Source: Planctomycetota bacterium
GTDB lineage: Bacteria > Planctomycetota > UBA1135
Direction: 5' to 3'
DNA length: 64,000 bases
Assembly: GCA_008501825.1 (NCBI GenBank)
Contig: QQUA01000013.1
Span: 372,001-436,000 of the forward strand
Positions 15,456 through 23,608 of this stretch are shown here, one piece after another. Position 1 is the stretch's first letter, and the number at the start of each line of letters is the position of its first letter. Both the position numbers and the translations under genes were made by a program. The notes beneath the pieces are model-generated. The model saw nothing but the letters and a program-made list of their open reading frames with translations, was not told where the DNA came from and did not search any database.

Positions 15456-18170
15456 ATGCAAACAAACAAACACCCCTGGATTGTTTGTGTTCTGCTGAGT
15501 TTTTGCGCCACGACAACCCCTTTGTCGGCGCAACACCAGGAACACGATTTCATCATGGCTTTGGTCGCCGATCAAAACCTGACCCACGTAGCCGCTGTCA
15601 GCGGAGCTTGGTCAGAACCGGCGACATGGGGCGGCGCGCTCCCCTCCGAAGACGCCCGGATTTTGATTCCTGCGGGGATCACGGTAACGGTGGATCAAAG
15701 GATCCAAGCGGCCTATATGTCGATTCGAGTCGACGGCGGGTTGCGCTTCGATCCAAGCAAGCGCCGAACCGCACTGCGAGTCGATACGCTGGTCGTCAGC
15801 GCCACCGGTTCCTTTGAAATGGGCACCGAAGCCGAGCCCATTCCGCCGCATCACCAGGCACGCTTGGTGCTGGAAGATCGAAACGGCGGCTTGGAAGTGG
15901 ATAACGTTTCATCTCCCGACTACGACCCGTTGCGGGTCGGTCAAGGTTTGATTTCCTTTGGCCGAGTCGAGATTCACGGCAGCCCGAAAACGGCCTTCGC
16001 CAGTTTGGCCCAAGAACCTCTGGCCGGCGCCAACCATTTGCTACTGGATTCCGATCCGATCGGTTGGAAAGTAGGGGATACGGTCGTGCTTGCCGGCACC
16101 CATTCCGACGCCCAGGGCCATGAAGCTTTTCGTATCGGCGCGCTTCAAGGCCGAACCGTCTATTTGGCTCCCACTTCGCCGACCTTATTGAATCACGGTA
16201 ACTTCGCGACCTTGCAAAAAGACCATTTAACTCCGACGCATGCCAAAGCTGGTTTGCAACTGAAAGTCCACGTCATCAACACCACCCGCAATGCGGTGGT
16301 GGAAACGCCCAATTTGAATCGCCCGCCAACCGGCAGCAGCGGCGAGGAAGAATATTTCTACAAGCGCGGTCACGTCATGTTGATGAACAACAATGGCTGG
16401 TTCCGCTACACCGGTTTCTACGGTCTGGGTCGGGCCAACAAATTGTTCGACGCCCACGACACCACCCTGGACGAATTCAACAATGTCATCGAAGTGGGCC
16501 GAAACCCGCGAGCCCGTTATCCCTTGCACTTTCATCGCGCCGGAAACGGCGGAGAGCCCGGCATCATCGAGGGCTGTGCGGTGGTGGACGCTCCCGGCTG
16601 GGCTTTCGTCAACCACAGCAGTTTTCTTCACATGCGCAACAACGTAGCTTTCCGCACCGCTGGAGCGGCGTTTGTGTCCGAAGCCGGAGACGAAGTCGGC
16701 AGCTTCGAAAGCAACATGGCTATCGCCATTCGCGGCAGCGGCGAATCCATGGAGCGGCGGATAGGAATCGAAGATTTCGGCCACGGCGGCCACGGTTTTT
16801 GGTTCCAAAGCCCGAAAGTCGAGGTCCGGGACAACTTGACCTCAGGAGCCGAAGGCGCCGCCTACGTGATCTATTGCAATGCCATCGATGGCGTCGATGA
16901 AATCCCGGTGGACGGATATCCCAACGCTCATCTTTATCCCGACGGCTACACCCACGACGTCCTCAGCCTGCCCATCCTGGAGTTCAACCGCAACACCGCC
17001 TATGGCAGCCACAGTGCATTCGCCACCGGCAAACACCGGCCCGCCGGCGGCTCCGTGCGGCAAAACAGCCAACTCAACGATTTGCTTGGCTACGGCATTC
17101 TGCACGGTTCCAACATCTTCTACAGCAAAGGCCTGCAGTTCAATCGAGCCGTGCTGATCGCCGACCCCTTGGATGGAAGCGGCGTCGGCATGAACCGAGC
17201 CACGGCACCAACGGTCCTGCAGTACGTGGATTGTCACGTCGAGGGCTTTGCAGTGGGAATCCGAGCGCCTCTTCGGGAATACAGCAGTTTCATCTATGGC
17301 GGTTTCCTGGACAATGAAACCAACGTCGACTTCAATATTTTCAGCCCGAAGGGATCCAGTGATTTTCGAATTCGGAACGTTCAGTTCGGCCTGAACAGCA
17401 GTATTGATTTGAAGATGTCGATGGATTTCCACTACCCTCTCCGATACGGCTATTTGCAATTGCAAATGGTACCGCACCGCCTCACTTTTGAACGGTCCGA
17501 CGGCGTCTTCGAAGCCTATTTCCAGGCGGAACAAGATCCCGACTTCGTTCCCTACCCTTCCAGTTTGTTCGATATCCCCTTAGAGAACATGAGCCAATCT
17601 GCGGCCGGTTTTCCGGAGGAACTGAAAAACAAAACCAACCTGGAACTCTGGACTCTTTCTTCGCAAGATAAGGAAGCCATGTTCCACCTGGTGTCCGATT
17701 ACATGAACAGCGGCCTGGGCGCTCTCAGTGATCCGGATTACGCGGAAGAAGAATTCCCCGGTTGGCAATGGACCACAAATGGCTACACCTTGCCGGTCGG
17801 ATGGCAGAGCAACCCGGATTACCTGACGCAAGCGAAACTGGACAACGTCGTTCTTCACAAGATTGCCGAGTCCGGCGAGTTCGGGCGAGAGCCGGTGGCT
17901 CAGGACGATTACGCGGTGTTGGACCTCAACCAAAACAGTCGGATAGACGTCGACGTCCTGCTAAATGATTTGGATCCCGACGGCGATCCAATTCGAATCG
18001 AGGCGTACCAGCGCCAGACCGACCACGGCACCATTCAACTACGAAATGGCATGCTGCGGTACACACCCGAACCGGGCTTCGTCGGCACGGAAAGTTTCGA
18101 GTATTGGATCGAAGATTCCTGGCACGACATGTCCAAAGCCTGGGTTACGGTTCAAGTCACCGGATTCTGA
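15456..18170 (+). CDS. Secreted G8-domain protein (CEMIP/TMEM2-like) with C-terminal Ig-like domain
   Basis: 904 residues from ATG at 15456, with a signal peptide (WIVCVLLSFCATTTPLSAQ). The G8 domain begins with WSEPATWGGALPSEDARI and continues with IPAGITVTVD, followed by a long right-handed beta-helix type region (YPLHFHRAGNGGEPGIIEGC, VVDAPGWAFVNHSSF). The last 100 residues, from PVAQDDYAVLDLNQNSRID to the end, resemble a cadherin-like Ig repeat (VLLNDLDPDGDPI, YTPEPGFVG). G8 proteins include the animal hyaluronan-degrading CEMIP and TMEM2, so polysaccharide binding or cleavage outside the cell is plausible. It is flanked by intergenic stretches and appears to be a single-gene unit. Confidence 0.75.
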   Translation: MQTNKHPWIVCVLLSFCATTTPLSAQHQEHDFIMALVADQNLTHVAAVSGAWSEPATWGGALPSEDARILIPAGITVTVDQRIQAAYMSIRVDGGLRFDPSKRRTALRVDTLVVSATGSFEMGTEAEPIPPHHQARLVLEDRNGGLEVDNVSSPDYDPLRVGQGLISFGRVEIHGSPKTAFASLAQEPLAGANHLLLDSDPIGWKVGDTVVLAGTHSDAQGHEAFRIGALQGRTVYLAPTSPTLLNHGNFATLQKDHLTPTHAKAGLQLKVHVINTTRNAVVETPNLNRPPTGSSGEEEYFYKRGHVMLMNNNGWFRYTGFYGLGRANKLFDAHDTTLDEFNNVIEVGRNPRARYPLHFHRAGNGGEPGIIEGCAVVDAPGWAFVNHSSFLHMRNNVAFRTAGAAFVSEAGDEVGSFESNMAIAIRGSGESMERRIGIEDFGHGGHGFWFQSPKVEVRDNLTSGAEGAAYVIYCNAIDGVDEIPVDGYPNAHLYPDGYTHDVLSLPILEFNRNTAYGSHSAFATGKHRPAGGSVRQNSQLNDLLGYGILHGSNIFYSKGLQFNRAVLIADPLDGSGVGMNRATAPTVLQYVDCHVEGFAVGIRAPLREYSSFIYGGFLDNETNVDFNIFSPKGSSDFRIRNVQFGLNSSIDLKMSMDFHYPLRYGYLQLQMVPHRLTFERSDGVFEAYFQAEQDPDFVPYPSSLFDIPLENMSQSAAGFPEELKNKTNLELWTLSSQDKEAMFHLVSDYMNSGLGALSDPDYAEEEFPGWQWTTNGYTLPVGWQSNPDYLTQAKLDNVVLHKIAESGEFGREPVAQDDYAVLDLNQNSRIDVDVLLNDLDPDGDPIRIEAYQRQTDHGTIQLRNGMLRYTPEPGFVGTESFEYWIEDSWHDMSKAWVTVQVTGF

Positions 18171-18263
18171 GTTCGGGTATTGCCATAATCAACCCGCAGA
18201 AACGGTTCTTCCTTTCAGCAATCTCATTTAAATGGCGAGAGGCGGCTGCGGCCGCCTCTTGCT

Positions 18264-21200
18264 TTAATTTGGCCATAATCCCAGGCGGTGACACTCCTGG
18301 ATTGGATCGACCGGCCAAGTCCGAATCCAACCGTCGGTGGAAAGACTGCGCAAGAAACGGCCCTCATGTTCCACGATTGCGAATACCGCGGCACGATGAC
18401 CGGAATCCACCAGCTTGCAACGGCGGGTTTCCATATCCCAGATTCGAATGGTCCCGTCTCGGGAGGCAGAAGCCGCATGCACTCCATCAGAGAAAAATAG
18501 AAAGTCCAAAGCCTCGGTTTCGTGGCCCAGCAAATCCCATGATTCCTGGTTTGCGGTCAAGGGCTGCACCCTCAAAACACCGTCTCGAATGGCATGGATC
18601 GCCCATTTCTCATGCGGTGAAATCCAAGCCCGCGATGATTCGAACGAAGCACCCAGCTCGGCAACAGGCTTCCCGTCAAAAGCCAAGAAAGCTTGCTGCC
18701 GGATTGGATTGACTAGGTACAGGTGTTTCCCATCCTGGCTCCACTGCAAGGCGTAAACCGGAGTCGAAACCTGCTGTTTCCAGGCCGATTTAAATTCCGG
18801 GAACGAAAAAACTTCCAATTGGGACTTTCCCACCGTGGCCAAACGCTTGCCACCCGGCGACCAAGCCAAAGCCAAGGTCTGTTTTGGAGTGGAGGAAAGG
18901 CGGCCGATTTTCTGCACGGGTTGCAATTGCCAGATCTCCAAGCTGGAATCGCCCAATGCCACCGCCAAGGTCTCTCCGTGGAAATCCAGCGCCATCTCCC
19001 GAAAGATGTCATCCTCGGAATACAAGCGATGGATTTCATCGCCACTCTCCACGGAACGGAGAATCAATGGCCCGGTAAATTGGAAGTCGAAAGCCCTCAA
19101 AGTAGCCACCATTCGACCGTCGCCGGAAACCGCGGCTTTGCGCTCCCGGGAGTCATAGTGCTCCATGGCTACCCTGGGCACGTAAGTTTGAATCGACCAA
19201 TGAAAAATTTGGCCGAGATCGGTGACGGTCAACAAGGTGGACTGATCCAGGAATAAGGCATCTCGGACTCCGCTGGGATGAGGGCCGAGGACGGCAAACG
19301 GCTGCAGGGAAGATCCGCGGGCATCTTCTACCTTCCAAAGACAAACCGTCCGATCCTCCTCACTGAAACTGGCCAATCTCCGTCCTTGGGCATCGAAGCG
19401 GACCCCAAAGACGCCTCCCCGGTGGCCTTCCAATCTGGCCAAAATCTTTTGCTGTTTCCAATCCCAGATACTGGCGGAGGCATCTTCGCAAGGCAGAGCC
19501 AACAAGGAGCCGTCGGGAGAAAAGCTCAATCCCCAAATTCCCTGCGAGTGAGCTTGAAATTGGTTCAGTCGTTGAAGCTTTTCCAGATCCCAAATATCCA
19601 CCTTTCCATCTCGACCGCCAAGCGCCACCACCGGGCGGGCAGGATGAAATCCCACTCCCAAACATGAATCATGAGGTACGGCCAGGGGCTTTCGAATCAC
19701 GACCCCTCCTTGCAGGAAGGCGACCGACAAGGAGCTTGCCTGAGCGGCTGGGCCTCTTGGTTGCTCTATCCATTTCTGGTCATAAGGTGAAACGCCCAAG
19801 GGGAGTAAATCTTGGACGGTCGCCAGAGATTCGAATTCCCACTTCGTACCAGGAACGGCAAGCTGCGCCTGAAACAGCTCGCCTTCCAAGGACGTCCAAT
19901 TCACTCGAAATCCGCTCTCGTGCCAGTACAAAGAAGACGGTATCGCGAAGTGGACCGGCTCCGGCGCTTTGGAATAGGAGACGAGTTGGAATTCCCGATC
20001 CCACAAATAACTTTCTCCGCTTCGGGCCACGGCACAGATCCAAGCCCCGTCTGGAGATCGGGCGATATTGTCCACCGGTCCGTTCAAGTTTTCGATGAAA
20101 CGGCGGTTGTGACTGTGCTCCAAGGCCGCCAACAAGGTGTCCCCGACCTGCTCGGCCTGCAATCGTTTCGCCGCCTGCAACGCATGGCCCAGGGCATCCT
20201 CCGGCCGGCTCAGCAAAGCTTCTCGGGCTTCCGCCAGGAAACGCAAACCCTCGGAACGGCGGAGGGCTTTGGCCTGGAGAAAGAAAAGCAAAATCGCGGC
20301 CATCAAGAAAATGCCCAGACTGCTGGCCCAACCGGGATGATTTCGAACCCATCGACCGGTCAAGCGAAGCCGACTCAAGGGCCTGGCTACTGTCGGTTCC
20401 CGCCTTAATACCCTGCCCAAGTCCTCAGCAAGGTCTCGAGCCGTGGCATATCGGTCCTTGGGATACAAGGCCATGGCTTTTTCGCAAACCACGATGGCGT
20501 CCTCACTGAGGGGAAGTCGGGAAGATTTCAGACTTGGAAATTGGCCGTTGACAATCCTTTGCATCCAATCGCCTCGTGAGGCGGCGGCGGAACGACTTGG
20601 AAAGGCCGCCTCCAAGCACATGAGCTCGTAAAGCGTCACTCCCAAACCGTAAATATCCATGGCCCGGCTATGAGTGGCACCCGGTTCTCGAAAGTGTTCG
20701 GGAGCCATGTAGGGCAGGGAACCTAAAAGAGTGCCGCTGGCGGTCAATTCAGCGGCGCCTTCCTCCGAGGCCAATCCGAAATCGAACAACAAGGCGCGAC
20801 CATCTTGAGTCAGAAATAGGTTGGACGGCTTCAAGTCCCGGTGCATGACCCCTTGTTGGTGAGCGTAGTGAATTGCCTGGGCTACTTGCATTCCGATGCG
20901 CACGCAGCAAGCTTCCCAATTCCCTTCGAATAAGGCCGGCAAGCCGGAAGCCATTTCCGGAGATTCATTCCTGCGACCTTCTTCGCCAAGGATGCGATAC
21001 AAATCCAGGCCTCTCGTGGGGAGGCTGGTCGGGAGGGTAGAAGAGCCGGCCAGCCGTCGAATCGCTTCCGCCAGCGTGCAACCGTTCAAGCGTTCCATCA
21101 CGAAATAGGCCACGCCTTGATGCTCACCCCAAGAATAAATCGGCAGGATGTTGGGATGCTGTAATCGAGCTACCGTTTCAATTTCCCGCCGAAATCTTGG

Positions 21201-21566
21201 GCCAGCATGGGGACGGATACGCAAATCCGGCCGAATGATTTTCAAAGCCACTCGACGCCTCAAGGACGGCTGCCAAGCTTCGTAAACCATGCCCATACCG
21301 CCGTGACCCAAGGGGTTTCCAAGTTCGAATTCCCCCAAATGGGAAGGCGGGCTCCAGTCCCCGATCGATGGCTTCTGTTCCAGAAGGCCGACCTCTTTCA
21401 GGGCTTCCAATCGCATCAGGATGGCCGATTGATCCTCCGGATGTTGGGCAAGAAAGGCCTGCAAAGCTTCCGATCCACCTTCATCCTCCTTGGTCAATGC
21501 CGAGGCAATCAGGGCCTCCAGCCTTGCAGCTTCCGCCAAGGAGTTAGAATTGGAATCAGCTTTCAC
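18264..21566 (-). CDS. Membrane Ser/Thr protein kinase with WD40-like repeats
   Basis: About 1100 residues from GTG at 21566; the frame extends to 21707, but that would run through the divergent sigma gene region. The kinase domain has LGHGGMGMVYEAW, VALKIIR, HRDLKPSNLFL, DFGLA and GSLPYMAPEHF. One membrane helix follows at about 430-455 (SSLGIFLMAAILLFFLQ), then a poorly conserved series of WD40 repeats (VDIWDLEKL, SIWDWKQQ, RIWDMETR). It diverges from an ECF sigma factor gene, a pairing seen widely in planctomycetes. The kinase may phosphorylate or otherwise control that sigma factor; this is inference from arrangement. Confidence 0.85.
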   Translation of the reverse strand: MKADSNSNSLAEAARLEALIASALTKEDEGGSEALQAFLAQHPEDQSAILMRLEALKEVGLLEQKPSIGDWSPPSHLGEFELGNPLGHGGMGMVYEAWQPSLRRRVALKIIRPDLRIRPHAGPRFRREIETVARLQHPNILPIYSWGEHQGVAYFVMERLNGCTLAEAIRRLAGSSTLPTSLPTRGLDLYRILGEEGRRNESPEMASGLPALFEGNWEACCVRIGMQVAQAIHYAHQQGVMHRDLKPSNLFLTQDGRALLFDFGLASEEGAAELTASGTLLGSLPYMAPEHFREPGATHSRAMDIYGLGVTLYELMCLEAAFPSRSAAASRGDWMQRIVNGQFPSLKSSRLPLSEDAIVVCEKAMALYPKDRYATARDLAEDLGRVLRREPTVARPLSRLRLTGRWVRNHPGWASSLGIFLMAAILLFFLQAKALRRSEGLRFLAEAREALLSRPEDALGHALQAAKRLQAEQVGDTLLAALEHSHNRRFIENLNGPVDNIARSPDGAWICAVARSGESYLWDREFQLVSYSKAPEPVHFAIPSSLYWHESGFRVNWTSLEGELFQAQLAVPGTKWEFESLATVQDLLPLGVSPYDQKWIEQPRGPAAQASSLSVAFLQGGVVIRKPLAVPHDSCLGVGFHPARPVVALGGRDGKVDIWDLEKLQRLNQFQAHSQGIWGLSFSPDGSLLALPCEDASASIWDWKQQKILARLEGHRGGVFGVRFDAQGRRLASFSEEDRTVCLWKVEDARGSSLQPFAVLGPHPSGVRDALFLDQSTLLTVTDLGQIFHWSIQTYVPRVAMEHYDSRERKAAVSGDGRMVATLRAFDFQFTGPLILRSVESGDEIHRLYSEDDIFREMALDFHGETLAVALGDSSLEIWQLQPVQKIGRLSSTPKQTLALAWSPGGKRLATVGKSQLEVFSFPEFKSAWKQQVSTPVYALQWSQDGKHLYLVNPIRQQAFLAFDGKPVAELGASFESSRAWISPHEKWAIHAIRDGVLRVQPLTANQESWDLLGHETEALDFLFFSDGVHAASASRDGTIRIWDMETRRCKLVDSGHRAAVFAIVEHEGRFLRSLSTDGWIRTWPVDPIQECHRLGLWPN

Positions 21567-21644
21567 GGAATGCGTGGCCGGGTTGAAGACCGCAAAACCG
21601 ACCACCTGCAACTTAGCACAACACGATCGATCCTGAATCCCGAC

Positions 21645-22265
21645 TTGAACCCTCCGGACGGCCAATTTCCATCCGAGGCCTTGGTAAGGCGGGCCGCCTC
21701 CGGCCAATCGGAAGCCGTAGAAGCTTTATTGAAACGCCATTTACCCGACTTGCACACTTTTATTCGATTGCGGTCCGGCAAAGTCTTGCGGACCAAAGAA
21801 CATAGTGAAGACCTGGTCCAATCGGTCTGCCGAGAAGTGCTGGAGGACCTTCATGAATATCCTTTGGAATCCGAGGGTCGGTTCCGGTACTGGTTGTTTC
21901 GCGCTGCGGAAAGAAAAGTAGTGGATCGAGCTCGCTATTGGGCCCGAGAAAAAAGGGACGTCAAAAGAGAGGCTCCACTCCATGCCTCGAATCCTGCCGG
22001 CACTCCGGAGTATGACGGTCAAGCCGCTAGCGGCACCCCAAGCCAAGTTGCTTCGGCTCGAGAACAAGCCGACCGATTGGAAAGGGCGCTAGCGACCCTT
22101 TCCGACCAACATCGCCAAGTGATCCTCCTGCATCGGATCGTAGGTTTGAGTCACGCCGAAATCGGCGAACAGTGGGGAAAATCGGCTGGCGCGGTCAAAT
22201 CCTTGCTGCACCGGGCTTTGGCCAAGCTCGGCAACCAATTGCTTTCCCCTCCGCCGGAAGCCTAA
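21645..22265 (+). CDS. ECF-type RNA polymerase sigma factor
   Basis: About 206 residues from TTG at 21645; an ATG at 21570 would leave only 3 bases to the divergent kinase start, so the later start is preferred. Region 2 is HLPDLHTFIRLRSGKVLRTK followed by EDLVQSVCREVLEDLHEYP and FRYWLFRAAERKVVDRARYW. Region 4 is ALATLSDQHRQVILLHRIVG with the helix-turn-helix LSHAEIGEQWGKSAGAVKSL. It has no extra C-terminal domain and no anti-sigma gene nearby. Regulation through the divergent kinase is likely. Confidence 0.8.
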   Translation: MNPPDGQFPSEALVRRAASGQSEAVEALLKRHLPDLHTFIRLRSGKVLRTKEHSEDLVQSVCREVLEDLHEYPLESEGRFRYWLFRAAERKVVDRARYWAREKRDVKREAPLHASNPAGTPEYDGQAASGTPSQVASAREQADRLERALATLSDQHRQVILLHRIVGLSHAEIGEQWGKSAGAVKSLLHRALAKLGNQLLSPPPEA

Positions 22266-22363
22266 AGCCTTTTTCAAAAAAAACTTTATCCGGGCGAAAC
22301 CTTGGATCCCGGACGACGCCTGGGTTTGTTGAAGGAAATACCCCAAACCCCAAGGAAATCGTC

Positions 22364-23608
22364 ATGATTGGAATCCGCGTCTGTCTTCCCTTGCTTTTGC
22401 TTGCCCCTTCCGCCTTGGCTCAAAATGGAGAATGGGAAGCTTTAGCGCCTTTGCCCACTTCTCGCTTCTCTCTGGGAGTCGCGGCCACTCAGGGAAAGGT
22501 TTATGCCGTCGGGGGCCATGGCACCACCGTAACGCTATACAGCGATTTGGAAATCTACGATCCAGCCACCGATAGCTGGGCGATTGGAGCTCCCATTCCC
22601 GGCGGGCGCCGCGACTTCGTCCTACTTTCGAATCAAGGCTTGCTTTATGCCTTGGGAGGCAACGTCGGATACGTGGTCGCCACCAATCAAAGCTATGACC
22701 CCAGCACGGATTTATGGACTGATTTGAGTCCGATGCCTACTGCAAGACGGAATTTCGCCGGGGCCGCCATCGGCGATTTGCTTTATTGCGCTGGCGGCTA
22801 CCAAGATGGGGGAGCCGGCCCCTTGTCGGTTTTGGAGATTTACGATCCAGCCACCAATCTTTGGTCTTCCGGAACTCCTTTACCCAAACCACGTTTTTCT
22901 GGGACGGGAGCCGCCGTCCTCCATCAATTATTCGTCATCGGAGGCCAAGACATCCATGGAGCGCCCACGAATGAAGTCTCCGCTTACGACCCCCAAACCG
23001 GTACCTGGACCGATTTAACTCCCATGCCAACGCCCCGAATTGCACCGGCCGCCGCGGTCCTCCAAGACAGGCTTTGGGTCTTTGGCGGACACGATTCCGC
23101 CGGGAATCCATTGGACGTGGTGGAAATGTACGATCCGCTCACCAATCAATGGGCCGCAGTGGAATCCATGCCCGGCGGAGGGCGGTCGACGTTGGGAGCC
23201 GCCTCCTTGGACGGTCGCATTCACCTTGTCGGTGGCTACGACCCAAATATGGGAGGCCCTCTCGATCTCCATGAAGCCTGGACGCCGAAATTTTTCGAAC
23301 CCTTGCCCTTGGTCCCAGGCTTCGCCGGCGAAGTCAACACCCTGGCGGCCACCGGCGCCACGCCGTTAAGAAACGTCGAGTTCTACTGGAGCTTGCAAGC
23401 AGGATCCACTTCAGTTCCCGGTTGTGCCGGACTGACTTTGGATTTGGCCGGGGCGAAATTCCTAACCGCTGTCGCCGCAGACGACCAGGGAGAAGCTTCC
23501 TTGCCTCTTTACATTCCGTCGGCGGCAAGCGGCTTCACGGTGGGGTTGCAGTGCGTGGACCGGGAAAGCTGCAGCGTATCCAGCCTGATGTGGCAGAGCT
23601 TTCCCTAG
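22364..23608 (+). CDS. Secreted Kelch-repeat protein
   Basis: 414 residues from ATG at 22364 with CAAGGAAA upstream as ribosome-binding site. A signal peptide MIGIRVCLPLLLLAPSALAQ is followed by five to six Kelch repeats (VYAVGGHG, LYALGGNV, LYCAGGYQ, LFVIGGQD, LWVFGGHD, IHLVGGYD) forming a beta-propeller. The last 100 residues resemble a small beta-sandwich with two disulfide-capable Cys pairs (VPGCAGL, LQCVDRESCS). It sits between two sigma/kinase pairs and ends in a 4-base CTAG overlap with the convergent kinase. It may be an extracellular binding protein. Confidence 0.82.
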   Translation: MIGIRVCLPLLLLAPSALAQNGEWEALAPLPTSRFSLGVAATQGKVYAVGGHGTTVTLYSDLEIYDPATDSWAIGAPIPGGRRDFVLLSNQGLLYALGGNVGYVVATNQSYDPSTDLWTDLSPMPTARRNFAGAAIGDLLYCAGGYQDGGAGPLSVLEIYDPATNLWSSGTPLPKPRFSGTGAAVLHQLFVIGGQDIHGAPTNEVSAYDPQTGTWTDLTPMPTPRIAPAAAVLQDRLWVFGGHDSAGNPLDVVEMYDPLTNQWAAVESMPGGGRSTLGAASLDGRIHLVGGYDPNMGGPLDLHEAWTPKFFEPLPLVPGFAGEVNTLAATGATPLRNVEFYWSLQAGSTSVPGCAGLTLDLAGAKFLTAVAADDQGEASLPLYIPSAASGFTVGLQCVDRESCSVSSLMWQSFP

